In this document: positions 1 to 7,028 of the stretch, one piece after another
How the letters are laid out: each line of letters opens with the position of its first letter
How positions within the stretch are numbered: position 1 is the first letter of the stretch
Assembly: GCA_002418725.1 (NCBI GenBank)
Contig: DIER01000046.1
Span: 1 to 8,354, forward strand
Direction: 5' to 3'
DNA: 8,354 nucleotides
Source of the DNA: Acholeplasmataceae bacterium UBA5769
Lineage (GTDB): Bacteria; Bacillota_I; Bacilli_A; Acholeplasmatales; Acholeplasmataceae
Made by a program: the position numbers and the translations under genes
Notes under the pieces: generated by a model
What the model was told of the DNA's origin: nothing
The model's database searches: none
Seen by the model: the letters and a program-made list of their open reading frames with translations, nothing else

Positions 1-1979
1 CCAGTAATCATAGCTGTCGTTATACCAAGGTTTTCGATTGCCCGAATAACATGTACTGCATCAGGTTTTAATGCATCTGCAACAGCAATGATACCAAGTA
101 TCTCTATATCATCTGCTAGAATCATCACCGTTTTAGCTTCATTTTCAAGTTGTTGCATCATTGATTCTAATCCATCATAAGAATGACCAATCGATTTGAT
201 TAGTTTTCTGTTACCAAAATAATATGTCTTATTATCTAGAATACCTTTTATACCCATGCCAGATATGGCTTCAAAATCTCTTGGGTTTAATAGCTTTTGA
301 TTATTTTTTTTTACATCTTCGATAATTGCCATTGCTAATGGATGCTCTGATCCTGTTTCAAGTGATCCAGCGACATGCATCATTTGATGTTCACTTATAC
401 CTATAGCATGCTTGTCAGTCACTACGGGTTTCCCATATGTTAACGTGCCAGTTTTATCAAAAGCAATGGCTTTGATATCCTTAAGTGTTTGAACTGCTTC
501 ACCGTTGCGAATCAGAATACCTTTTTCTGCACCAACACCACTACCCACCATTAATGCTGTAGGTGTTCCCAATCCAAGCGCACATGGACATGCGATAACT
601 AATACTGCTGTTGCTGTAATAAATGCTAAAGTTAATGGAGTTTGATCTGTGTTAATCCAAGGTAAGATAGGTTCCATATACTCTAAGATACTCAGATGGA
701 AATTTTGAAAAATTAAAAAAGAACTGAACGTGAGTACTGTTAAAACCATAATTGCTGGCACAAAATAGGATGTGATTCTGTCTGCAAATTCTTGTATAGG
801 CACTTTGGACCCCTGACAAGCTTCAACCATCTCAATAACTTGAGATAAGAATGTTTCTTTACCAACTTTAGTAACTTCTACTTTGAGCAAGCCATCTTTA
901 TTAATGGTTGCTCCGATGACATTATCACCCACATGCTTTTTGACCGGCATCGATTCACCTGTTGCAATCGATTCATCAATTAAACTTTTACCTTCAATAA
1001 TCATTCCGTCTGTTGGTATTTTTTCGCCTGGTCTAATAATCATGATATCTTTAACACTGAGTTCATTCGTTAAAACTTCGATCTCATTGCCATCGACTAA
1101 AATGCGTGCAGTTTTCGCTCCTAGTTCCATTAATTTTTTGATGGCTTGGGATGCTTTTCCTTTAGCCTTACTTTCCAGGAATTTTCCAATCAAGTGAAAT
1201 GTCATAATTGTTGTTGCCATTTCGATAAATGTTGTGATTGGGAAAAACAATCCTGTGAGACCGATGAGATAGGGTGGAATAGATCCGAGTGATACAAGGA
1301 CATCCATATTCGGTTTCAATGATTTAAGAGAGTAATAACTTCCTCTGTGCACGTGACGGCCAATGATAAATATGACTGGGAAACCCAGTATGGCAATGAT
1401 CCAAGTGTATAATGGAATTTCAACAACAAACATGTGAATCAGCATGAGTGACATCATCAAAATAGTTATTGTTGAACTCAATTGAACTCTTTTTTTAGCG
1501 GAATTCATCTTGAATGTATCAGGATCAACCGATTCATCATTTGTTACTTCGAGACTAATCTTATATCCAATGCTTTGGATGCGGTGTTTGATATCACTAA
1601 AACGAATGACGCGATCGTCATATTGAATGGTAACTTTCTCCGTAGCAAGATTAACATGAGCATCAATAATCCCATCCATCTTCAACAGTGTATTATCAAT
1701 ACTGTTTGCGCATGTTGCACAACTCATACCTTCTACCTTTGCAGTCACAGTGATCTGATTATGATCCATGGCTATCAGCTCATATCCAATATCTTTGACA
1801 GCATTCACTGCATGTATTGGTATAAAGATATCTGGATCATATGAAAGAGTTGCAGTTTCAGTTGCTAAATTAACCGAAACATCAATGATACCATCAACTT
1901 TTCTTATAGCTTTATCTACATGACTCACACAAGATGCACAGGTCATGCCATTGACTTGATATTTGAGTTGATTGGCCAT
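1..1979 (-). CDS. copA: Copper-exporting P1B-type ATPase CopA, C-terminal part cut by window edge
   Basis: This membrane pump couples ATP hydrolysis to Cu(I) export. About 659 residues are visible in one unbroken frame. Two N-terminal heavy-metal-associated domains carry GMTCASC (residues 11-17) and GMSCATC (84-90). A transmembrane block follows, then the actuator TGES motif (340-343), the intramembrane metal-site CPC (464-466), the phosphorylation loop DKTGT (508-512) and the SEHPLA motif with its HP pair (546-547). The frame leaves the window at ...AMITG, just where the TGDN motif is expected, so the GDGIND hinge and last two helices lie outside. Two HMA domains plus CPC match Bacillus-type CopA of about 800 residues. 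The ATG start has a GAGGAG site about 8 bases upstream, inside the end of the copZ-like gene, 3 bases away, so the pair is one operon. Copper specificity rests on CPC and the operon partner. Silver co-transport is possible. Confidence 0.95.
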   Translation of the reverse strand, partial: MANQLKYQVNGMTCASCVSHVDKAIRKVDGIIDVSVNLATETATLSYDPDIFIPIHAVNAVKDIGYELIAMDHNQITVTAKVEGMSCATCANSIDNTLLKMDGIIDAHVNLATEKVTIQYDDRVIRFSDIKHRIQSIGYKISLEVTNDESVDPDTFKMNSAKKRVQLSSTITILMMSLMLIHMFVVEIPLYTWIIAILGFPVIFIIGRHVHRGSYYSLKSLKPNMDVLVSLGSIPPYLIGLTGLFFPITTFIEMATTIMTFHLIGKFLESKAKGKASQAIKKLMELGAKTARILVDGNEIEVLTNELSVKDIMIIRPGEKIPTDGMIIEGKSLIDESIATGESMPVKKHVGDNVIGATINKDGLLKVEVTKVGKETFLSQVIEMVEACQGSKVPIQEFADRITSYFVPAIMVLTVLTFSSFLIFQNFHLSILEYMEPILPWINTDQTPLTLAFITATAVLVIACPCALGLGTPTALMVGSGVGAEKGILIRNGEAVQTLKDIKAIAFDKTGTLTYGKPVVTDKHAIGISEHQMMHVAGSLETGSEHPLAMAIIEDVKKNNQKLLNPRDFEAISGMGIKGILDNKTYYFGNRKLIKSIGHSYDGLESMMQQLENEAKTVMILADDIEILGIIAVADALKPDAVHVIRAIENLGITTAMIT

Positions 1980-1982
1980 TTC

Positions 1983-2213
1983 TTATGACTCCTCTTCAAT
2001 CGTCGTTAAATATTCTACTTGATATCCCGTTTGGACAATAGCTTCTAGATATGCATCAGCATCTGGCTTTTCTTCTTCGGTCAAAACTTTAGCAATATGT
2101 GTCGAGAAATCAATATCAACATCGATTGCTCCCGCTGATTTTAAAGCTGAAGTAATGCGATTGATGCATCCGATGCAATGGATATCTCCGATTCTATAAA
2201 TTAGCGTTGCCAT
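1983..2213 (-). CDS. copZ: Small HMA-domain copper chaperone, CopZ-like
   Basis: A 76-residue cytosolic protein with a single HMA (ferredoxin-like) fold. It carries the metal-binding pair Cys13 and Cys16 in the local sequence IHCIGC, and a late GYQVE strand as in other HMA domains. The family binds Cu(I) through the CxxC loop and hands it to the HMA domains of CopA. The usual MxCxxC methionine is replaced by Ile11, and a Gly sits between the cysteines, so the loop is not canonical although both ligands remain. It is the first gene of the operon, preceded by an AGGAGG site 8 bases before the ATG, and ends 3 bases before copA. Transcription is probably copper-induced through the promoter and operator just upstream. 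A generic heavy-metal chaperone is the alternative, but linkage to copA favours copper. Confidence 0.85.
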   Translation of the reverse strand: MATLIYRIGDIHCIGCINRITSALKSAGAIDVDIDFSTHIAKVLTEEEKPDADAYLEAIVQTGYQVEYLTTIEEES

Positions 2214-2232
2214 AGGTAATTCCTCCTTTTTT

Positions 2233-2251
2233 ACCCCTCCCGTGGTGGGGT
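2233..2251. promoter_or_regulatory. Candidate CsoR-type copper operator
   Basis: A 19-base GC-rich dyad, ACCCCTCCCGTGGTGGGGT, stands out in AT-rich DNA. The outer arms ACCCC and GGGGT are perfect inverted copies. It lies directly downstream of the predicted copZA start site, where a bound repressor would block transcription. CsoR operators in other Firmicutes are C-tract/G-tract dyads of this kind in front of copZA. The TACAnnTGTA box of CopY is absent. The assignment is by pattern and position only, and no csoR gene is in the window. Confidence 0.6.
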
Positions 2252-2260
2252 GTCATCTAT

Positions 2261-2289
2261 ACTATATCAAACTATTCATTAGATGTCAA
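2261..2289 (-). promoter_or_regulatory. Sigma-A type promoter of the copZ-copA operon
   Basis: Read on the minus strand, the -35 is a perfect TTGACA (2289-2284), the spacer is 17 bases, and the -10 is TATAGT (2266-2261). The predicted start is near 2254, giving a leader of about 40 bases that includes the AGGAGG site (2227-2222). The -35 lies inside the last codons of the upstream C92-type gene, so copZA has its own promoter rather than depending on read-through. Confidence 0.75.
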
Positions 2290-3198
2290 TCCTTCATCCT
2301 CTAAATAATAAACATGTCTAATACCATCTTTGTTTTCAACATAAGCTGCTATATAGGTATCTTTCGACACGATAAGATCGTTTACTGTTGTCACAAATCC
2401 ATTATCATTCAGTGTAATTGGATAATTTTTATCAGAGGAGTTTGGATCAATCCCATGCCGATATGAGCGACTGATAAAATCAGTACAGTAAAATTTATTG
2501 TATGTATCTATCACAAACAGAAAATTATAGAGTGAACGATTCTCGAGGTGTTGATCAGCATAGGTCATGGTTTGATCAAGTTGATCATCACTGATATTTT
2601 TCACTCTTAACACAACAAATTTTTCTCTATAATATGAACCGTAATAAGGGTATGAGACATCATTTTCACTTCTAAAATCTGGTAACATCCAATAATTGAT
2701 GGATGATTTTCTAACACCGACTGAATACGCATGTGTTCCATCTGATGGATCTGAAATAATATCGAGGATACTTTCATCATCTTGTGGAAAACCTACGGCT
2801 TCTATAAACTGATTATTACCATTATTGAGAGCCGCATGTCCACCTACAAAAAAGCTCATCAGTTGATGAAATCCGAGGATGTTTGGAAAAGGGGACTCCT
2901 GCGTAACAAAGATGTCGCCTTTTTTCCCCATAAAGGGCTCATCTTTTGTTGTATAAAAGAGACTACGTGTATCATCTATCTCATAATCATTTATTCGCTC
3001 AATCGGATGATACATTCTTAATTCTTTTATATCGTTATTAAAAATAATCGTTATGGTTTCTTCTTCTGTACTTCGTTCTTTAAATGCTGCAATATAACGA
3101 TTGACTTTCACATGTTGATTCAGTCCGTATAAAAAGATTGCAGTCAGTAAAACAAGTACAATAAGGAAAAATTTTTTAAGAGACTTATTTAATTTCAT
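2272..3198 (-). CDS. Membrane-anchored permuted papain-like (YiiX/C92, NlpC/P60 superfamily) protein
   Basis: About 308 residues. One N-terminal hydrophobic segment (residues 9-27) follows a lysine-rich start, so the body is probably extracytoplasmic and anchored. The circularly permuted NlpC/P60 layout is visible. GDIFVTQ (94-100) is followed by a conserved His in VGGHAAL (H121), and the nucleophile Cys comes late in FYCTDFISRSY (C238), where families of this type have the catalytic Cys at the start of a helix. Members act as amidases or peptidases on cell-wall or lipid-linked substrates; the substrate here is unknown. I chose the internal ATG at 3198 because GAGGTG lies 6 bases before it. 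The ATG 11 codons upstream has no such site. No convincing promoter is seen. The gene diverges from the YwaF-like gene and its 3' end carries the copZA -35. The family call is from motifs only. Confidence 0.65.
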   Translation of the reverse strand: MKLNKSLKKFFLIVLVLLTAIFLYGLNQHVKVNRYIAAFKERSTEEETITIIFNNDIKELRMYHPIERINDYEIDDTRSLFYTTKDEPFMGKKGDIFVTQESPFPNILGFHQLMSFFVGGHAALNNGNNQFIEAVGFPQDDESILDIISDPSDGTHAYSVGVRKSSINYWMLPDFRSENDVSYPYYGSYYREKFVVLRVKNISDDQLDQTMTYADQHLENRSLYNFLFVIDTYNKFYCTDFISRSYRHGIDPNSSDKNYPITLNDNGFVTTVNDLIVSKDTYIAAYVENKDGIRHVYYLEDEGLTSNE

Positions 3199-3325
3199 GT
3201 TACACACCTCTTTATCATTATATGAAAACAATGTGAATAAAATATGAATGTATACAATTTAGGACATTCGATATTTTGTCATCAATATTTGAGAGATTTA
3301 GTTTTATTTTTGATGTCGTTTCAAG

Positions 3326-3331
3326 TATAAT
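3326..3331 (+). promoter_or_regulatory. Possible -10 box for the YwaF-like gene
   Basis: A perfect TATAAT lies 26 bases before the ATG at 3358, in the divergent gap between the C92-type and YwaF-like genes. The -35 at 17-bp spacing is only TTTATT (3303-3308), a weak match, so this promoter is tentative. Confidence 0.35.
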
Positions 3332-3357
3332 AAAACTAATTTAATGTCTACAAACGC

Positions 3358-4251
3358 ATGAAAGATGAAATGAGGATGACGCAGCTGATGAATACCATCG
3401 AGATTTTTAATGTCTATTATTTTTTATATATTGGATTTGCAACTGTACTCACATTGCTATCAGTTTTATACTTAGATCATCAATCAATCCGATTCAAAAA
3501 AAGATTTATCGTCTCTTTAATTATCATCAATTTTGTGGTCCACTTTCTTAAAGTGTTTATATATCCTTATACATTGGTCGATCATGTCTGGACAAAAGTC
3601 ACTTTTGAAAATATTTCAGCAAGTACTGTTTTATTATTTCCACTCTTATACATCATAAAGAATCAAACACTTAAAGACTACATGGTTATTATTGGGATTT
3701 ACGCAGGTTTAATTCCCTTTTTATATCCTGCAGATGTCATATCTCCCATCTTTAACGGAACCACCTATATTGGAGAAAGACCTGCTTTTTTGTTAGAAAA
3801 TATAAGATTTTACTTTGCACATTATATACTCTTTCTCGTTTCATTTTTGATGTTAAGATATCAGGTTCATCGTGTTTCAGTTAAACGTTTTTATAAAATA
3901 CCTTTTATTTTTATCGGCGTACTGTTAATTTTATTTCTCAACGAGTTAGTTATTACATTTTTTGGCGGTGTACCTGTTGAGTATCTTTTTGATCCCAGTA
4001 AACGTAATCCATCTTTTATTTTTGGAATTAAGGATAGTTTTGAAGGGTTAAGTCGTTTTATGGGTATCCTCGTCCCTCGATTTATGGAAGTGACTCATCC
4101 AACATATGGATTTACTTTTTTCATTCCCGTAGTTTGGATGATTTTACCGGTTTTGTTTTTTGGTGGTATTTTGGTTATTGTTTTTTATGCAGTTTTCGAT
4201 AAACAATTTTTACATTCTATACATATTAAAAGGATAGAGAGAAAACACTAA
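3358..4251 (+). CDS. Seven-TM integral membrane protein, YwaF/TIGR02206-like
   Basis: A 297-residue, strongly hydrophobic protein with about seven predicted membrane segments near residues 20-40, 50-70, 86-101, 107-123, 150-168, 181-202 and 253-281. A long loop between the last two contains YLFDPSKRNPSF. Polar residues that recur in the YwaF-like group appear inside helices, including FENISAS and LLFPLLYI in the third segment and ENIRFYFAHYILF (His155) in the fifth. The function of the family is unknown. This copy is longer than the usual YwaF (about 230-240 residues). The first ATG (3358) has no Shine-Dalgarno. An ATG at 3388 has GAGG 12 bases upstream and gives MNTIEIF, so the true start may be 10 codons later. 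It faces the C92-type gene across 159 bases and ends just before a terminator. The family call is moderate. Confidence 0.55.
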   Translation: MKDEMRMTQLMNTIEIFNVYYFLYIGFATVLTLLSVLYLDHQSIRFKKRFIVSLIIINFVVHFLKVFIYPYTLVDHVWTKVTFENISASTVLLFPLLYIIKNQTLKDYMVIIGIYAGLIPFLYPADVISPIFNGTTYIGERPAFLLENIRFYFAHYILFLVSFLMLRYQVHRVSVKRFYKIPFIFIGVLLILFLNELVITFFGGVPVEYLFDPSKRNPSFIFGIKDSFEGLSRFMGILVPRFMEVTHPTYGFTFFIPVVWMILPVLFFGGILVIVFYAVFDKQFLHSIHIKRIERKH

Positions 4252-4259
4252 GTTAACTT

Positions 4260-4309
4260 AAAAAAAGTGACTATACCGTGTTGGTTACAAACGGCATAGT
4301 CATTTTTTT
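4260..4309. terminator. Bidirectional rho-independent terminator
   Basis: A hairpin has arms 4268-4279 and 4291-4302 (TGACTAT pairing with ATAGTCA, CCGT with ACGG, one A-C mismatch) and a loop of about 11 bases. Seven A's precede it and seven T's follow it. It sits between two convergent genes, so it can stop transcripts from both sides. Confidence 0.85.
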
Positions 4310-4331
4310 CATTATATGTGTTCTTATGAGA

Positions 4332-5264
4332 TTAAGACTTGGAACGCAACTTAAGTACATGTATCAAAAAGGTATGATCAACGAGACCCTCGTTGACATA
4401 GATTTTTTGATTTTGATTGATGTGTAGATGGTATCCGTGTTTAGTGATTGTAAATGAAATATCTTTAAGGTTAAACGTTCTTCTTTTTCTAAAGGGTAAA
4501 CCAACTATGATGTGATCTTTAAAAAATGATATTTTCCAAAAAAACGTGAGACAAAGACCTAGAAATCCCGTTATCATGACGATCAATCCAAAAACGAGTG
4601 CTATACTTGTTAAGATGATGTCACTCGATTCAACCAGCATTTCTTCCCTATCATAAATGATCGCAATCATGATCATGATGATTAAACTAAGACCTAAGAT
4701 AAACATGACAAATGCGATACTCTTCGAAAACACATTATATCTTAATTGATATGTTTTTTGAGATTGTTCTAATTGTTTCTTAGGATCAATGATTTTAAGT
4801 TGATCCGTGAGTTTAGCTATATTGTTGCACATATAAGGAATCTTGATTGCATATCCATCATTCGCATAAATGATTTTATGTGCTGATTGAGGATAGTAAC
4901 TGACATCTTCAAAACGGAAACTTTTCTTTTTACCAAAAGTCGGCTGATAAATAAATGATGATGTTTCAATGATGATAAACCATCTTAAGTAAATCCAAAG
5001 AATGAGATAGCCACTCATGGAATAAAGCATAAAGATAATCATCCCAGTCAACTGATCTTCAGCATCCATCACTTTAGAAAAACCAATCAATAGCGATAAA
5101 AATAAACCCATCGAAATAATGAAAAAACCACCCATGAGATAAAAACGGGGTTGTTTAATCACATATTTATTGATTATTTTTTGATGACCTTTCATTGCCC
5201 ACCAAACAAAGATAACAAAAAGTAAGGTTTGAATGGCTAGAAATCCATAAATGAGATAAATCAT
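4332..5264 (-). CDS. Five-TM membrane protein with two tandem TM-TM-beta (PH-like) modules
   Basis: A 310-residue membrane protein of unknown function. After a first helix (residues 2-24) it appears to contain the same module twice: two helices, then a soluble beta-rich stretch. Module A has helices 41-62 and 74-93, then FIYQPTFGKKKSFRFEDVSY. Module B has helices 183-203 and 216-243, then HIIVGLPFRKRRTFNLKDIS. In both, a short hydrophobic strand is followed by a basic turn, F-x-x-(E/D)-(D/N/L)-(V/I)-S and more strands, ending in a leucine-rich helix. This resembles membrane-linked bacterial PH-like proteins such as DUF6560 or YcxB types, which are often a single module. The ATG has GGAGGGG 7 bases upstream. 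It lies 34 bases after the ycxB-like remnant on the same strand, so the two were probably co-transcribed. It ends at the bidirectional terminator. The module reading is my own comparison by eye. Confidence 0.6.
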   Translation of the reverse strand: MIYLIYGFLAIQTLLFVIFVWWAMKGHQKIINKYVIKQPRFYLMGGFFIISMGLFLSLLIGFSKVMDAEDQLTGMIIFMLYSMSGYLILWIYLRWFIIIETSSFIYQPTFGKKKSFRFEDVSYYPQSAHKIIYANDGYAIKIPYMCNNIAKLTDQLKIIDPKKQLEQSQKTYQLRYNVFSKSIAFVMFILGLSLIIMIMIAIIYDREEMLVESSDIILTSIALVFGLIVMITGFLGLCLTFFWKISFFKDHIIVGLPFRKRRTFNLKDISFTITKHGYHLHINQNQKIYVNEGLVDHTFLIHVLKLRSKS

Positions 5265-5298
5265 TAAATCCCCTCCGTTTAATCAATCTATTAAACCA

Positions 5299-5682
5299 TT
5301 ACTTAAGATTAACCTTTGTATACATAAAGTCTAGAAGTTCTTTTCTATGTTCATTTGATTCGAAGACTGTATTGGGAATAATATAGGCTTGCATCGCAGA
5401 AAAATAAATATAAATTGCACTCTCAGTTTCTGCAATCTTTTCAATGATTTGATAACTGATTTTACTTTCATTGAGATCTGTCTTCTCAAGAATATGAGTC
5501 TCATCAAATGTGATGGATGATTCTTGGTTAAAAGGTAATTTCCCATCTTTTTTTAGCTTAGAGATATTTTTAGCGACTGATTTTAAAAGCATCTTTTTAC
5601 CGTAGAAGATAAAGAATATGGATAAAAGACCTAAAACGATAGCTTCGATTAATATCAGTGTTGGATCAGCATCAGCAACCAC
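5299..5682 (-). pseudogene. YcxB-like membrane protein, 5' end lost to the IS3 element
   Basis: The frame is open from 5727 but has no ATG; the first usual start is a GTG at 5682 giving 127 residues, with no clear Shine-Dalgarno. Visible parts are one hydrophobic segment (about residues 8-27), a basic linker, and a beta-rich C-terminal domain with SSITFDETHI, KISYQIIEKIAETESAIYIYF and AYIIPNTVF. The strand pattern with W/Y-x-x-I-x-K-I-x-E-T and AYIIP is typical of YcxB-like C-terminal domains. YcxB-like proteins are usually about 150-180 residues with two helices. Here the N-terminal domain and most of the first helix are missing. The IS3 terminal repeat begins 7 bases upstream of the GTG, so the gene is interrupted rather than simply short. 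It would have been the promoter-proximal partner of the next membrane gene. Function unknown. Confidence 0.6.
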
Positions 5683-5684
5683 AA

Positions 5685-5688
5685 AAAT
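5685..5688. repeat. Probable target-site duplication AAAT (left copy)
   Basis: AAAT directly abuts the left inverted repeat, and the same four bases at 7002-7005 abut the right one in the same orientation. In AT-rich DNA a four-base match can arise by chance, so this is moderate evidence. Confidence 0.5.
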
Positions 5689-5718
5689 GAATTGATACCA
5701 TTTTCTTGTACTTTGTGT
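5689..5718 (+). repeat. IS3 terminal inverted repeat, orfB side
   Basis: Thirty bases starting GAATTGATACCA pair as an inverted copy with 6972-7001. Identical blocks are GAA, TGATACCA, TGTACTT and GTGT. The AT-only differences cluster at positions 13-16. Confidence 0.85.
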
Positions 5719-5739
5719 TCTTTGTAGTTATTGTATCAT

Positions 5740-6633
5740 TTATTGATTCATGAGTCTATATTGTATAGGAGAATATCCTCCTAATGTCAACTTAATTCTT
5801 TCGTGATTATACCAATAGATATATTCATCGATTGTTCGAATCAAATCTGCTAATGATTTAACCTTTTGTAAATAGATTGTTTCACACTTAAGTGTCCCGA
5901 AGAAGCTTTCAACCACTGCATTATCATAAGCGTTACCTTTAGCACTCATGGATTGCACAAATGATGACTTTTTTAGGTAGTTACGATATTTAGGGGATTG
6001 GTATAAAATACCTTGATCAGAATGTATAAGGAGTTTTGATAATTCTTCATTTGGATTGATTGCCTTCTTAAGTGTCCTAAGAATCAAATCCTGGTTTTGA
6101 CTTCTAGAGATTTGATAACCTTTGACTTCACCATTATAAAGATCTTGAATGACCGATAAATATAAACGTTTACGATTAAATCTAAATTCCGTTACATCTG
6201 TGACCCATGCGATATTAGGATCATCCTTCTTAAAGTCTCTTTTGAGTAGGTTTGGTGTAATTTTATTGGATATTTGAGAGATATAGCGATATCTCTTTTT
6301 TCTTACCTTACAAACGATATGTAGCTCTTTCATGAGCTTTACAACAGTTTTATATGCTATTTTAATCTGATAGAAGTTCTGAAGAGCGAGTTTAATACGT
6401 CTATAGCCATATGTACGATTACTCGCTTCAAATATTTCTGATATCAGTATCTTGATATCATGATACTTATCTGTTTCTTTACGATGCTCATAATAGTAAT
6501 AAACAGACTTAGGAAGTCCTGATATTTCAAGTAGATCTTTTAGTGTATATTTTCGCCTTAATTCTTTGACTACTTGGTATTTTTGCTTATTCGTTCCTGT
6601 TTCTGAACTAAGGCGATGAGTTTTTTTGTGTAT
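5740..6633 (-). CDS. IS3 transposase OrfB, DDE integrase core
   Basis: The catalytic half of the transposase performs strand cleavage and transfer of the element. The frame is open for 297 codons. It starts with an HTH-21-like region (KQKYQVVKELRRKY, then YGYRRIKLAL), followed by an rve-type core. The DDE triad is complete: D146 in VTDVTEF, D206 in HSDQG and E242 in NAVVESFFGTLK, with 35 residues between the last two. The C-terminus WYNHERIKLTLGGYSPIQYR is the usual IS3 ending. No ATG, GTG or TTG occurs in this frame before 6333, so OrfB is not made alone. It must be produced as an OrfAB fusion by -1 frameshifting on the A7 run at 6627-6621, where the orfA frame reads ACA AAA AAA. It overlaps the 3' end of orfA. 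Because orfA carries its own lesion upstream, fusion production is probably impaired. Confidence 0.9.
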   Translation of the reverse strand: MHKKTHRLSSETGTNKQKYQVVKELRRKYTLKDLLEISGLPKSVYYYYEHRKETDKYHDIKILISEIFEASNRTYGYRRIKLALQNFYQIKIAYKTVVKLMKELHIVCKVRKKRYRYISQISNKITPNLLKRDFKKDDPNIAWVTDVTEFRFNRKRLYLSVIQDLYNGEVKGYQISRSQNQDLILRTLKKAINPNEELSKLLIHSDQGILYQSPKYRNYLKKSSFVQSMSAKGNAYDNAVVESFFGTLKCETIYLQKVKSLADLIRTIDEYIYWYNHERIKLTLGGYSPIQYRLMNQ

Positions 6634-6943
6634 TCAAGTTCCATTTCTAGGTGTTTAACTTTGAGTTCAAGCTTTGTTCAACCTCTTTGGATGGCTTATG
6701 GAATTGTCTCACTGGATTCTTACGGTAGTCTTTAGGTGTTTGAAAAAAACGCTCTTTCCCATAGAGTCTATACTGATATACCCATCTCGCAGGCAATGTA
6801 TCATTTAAACTCCATGATGTTAAATACATATCGTATTTTCGTGCTGCTTGACTATAAGAAAGTTCATTTTCAATGATATCTAAAACCACTTTAAGTTTGA
6901 AATCTCCGCTCCACAACCTGTTCTTTTTCTTCTTATCTTTCAT
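6570..6943 (-). pseudogene. IS3 OrfA (HTH DNA-binding protein) with a frame lesion
   Basis: OrfA supplies end recognition. The first 90 residues read normally: a basic start, then an HTH-type region GDFKLKVVLDII, LSYSQAARKYD and WVYQYRLYGKERFF, as in IS150-type OrfA. The ATG at 6943 has AGGAGG 6 bases upstream. After ...SKEVEQ (about 6674) this frame soon stops at 6647. The expected continuation, a leucine-rich coiled coil LELKVKHLEMELEYTKKL, is present in the -1 frame from 6671 to a TAG at 6570. Net loss of one base near 6671-6676 explains this. The site is not a typical slippery run and lies before the coiled coil, so I read it as a mutation, not the programmed shift, which lies at the A7 run downstream. 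A sequencing error is possible. Confidence 0.75.
6621..6627 (-). promoter_or_regulatory. Slippery A7 site for -1 programmed frameshift (orfA to orfB)
   Basis: On the minus strand the heptamer A AAA AAA falls in the orfA frame, 48 bases before the orfA TAG stop. It lies 6 bases after the TGA (6636-6634) that closes the orfB frame upstream. IS3 elements typically make the OrfAB transposase by slippage on A-rich heptamers in just this overlap. Confidence 0.65.
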
Positions 6944-6971
6944 TTGATGCCTCCTGCATATATCCTAGTTT

Positions 6972-7001
6972 ACACTAAGTACATGTTTTTGGTATCAGTT
7001 C
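6972..7001 (-). repeat. IS3 terminal inverted repeat, orfA side
   Basis: Read on the minus strand this begins GAACTGATACCA and matches 23 of 30 positions of the opposite end. It lies about 30 bases upstream of the orfA start and probably overlaps the element's promoter, as is usual in IS3 elements. Confidence 0.85.
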
Positions 7002-7005
7002 AAAT
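7002..7005. repeat. Probable target-site duplication AAAT (right copy)
   Basis: Partner of AAAT at 5685-5688, directly outside the orfA-side inverted repeat. Removing the element and one copy joins two open reading frames in phase. Confidence 0.5.
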
Positions 7006-7028
7006 CAAGACAAGAATAGGTGTTAAAA

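Larger units (their letters stand above)
5689..7001 (-). mobile_element. IS3-family insertion sequence (about 1.31 kb)
   Basis: Two overlapping minus-strand frames, an HTH orfA and a DDE orfB in -1 phase, are bounded by imperfect inverted repeats matching at 23 of 30 positions. The repeats share GAAyTGATACCA and TGTACTT and end in GTGT. If the ends are taken at 5689 and 7001, the flanks AAAT (5685-5688) and AAAT (7002-7005) form a 4-bp target duplication. If the canonical IS3 TG...CA ends are used (5693 and 6997), no duplication is seen, so the exact borders are uncertain by 4 bases. The layout is like the IS150 group. The insertion truncates the ycxB-like gene. The orfA lesion suggests the copy is no longer autonomous. 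Confidence 0.88.

Noticed and set aside
883..1197. Plus-strand open frame of 104 codons
   Set aside because: It lies wholly inside copA on the opposite strand, where all P-type ATPase motifs read cleanly; no Shine-Dalgarno or family signal.
1482..1844. Plus-strand open frame of 120 codons
   Set aside because: It is antisense to the HMA domains of copA; the composition is that of a complement of a real gene.
2782..3021. Plus-strand open frame of 79 codons
   Set aside because: It is antisense to the core of the C92-type gene, which has domain motifs in its own frame.
3217..3222. Minus-strand TATAAT as promoter of the C92-type gene
   Set aside because: Transcription would begin inside the ribosome-binding site, leaving no usable leader, and the -35 is poor.
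3199..3231. Eleven-codon N-terminal extension of the C92-type protein
   Set aside because: The internal ATG at 3198 has GAGGTG at good spacing and starts directly with a basic, hydrophobic anchor; the upstream ATG lacks a ribosome site.
5331..5546. Minus-strand open frame of 71 codons
   Set aside because: It is an out-of-frame shadow of the ycxB-like remnant on the same strand.
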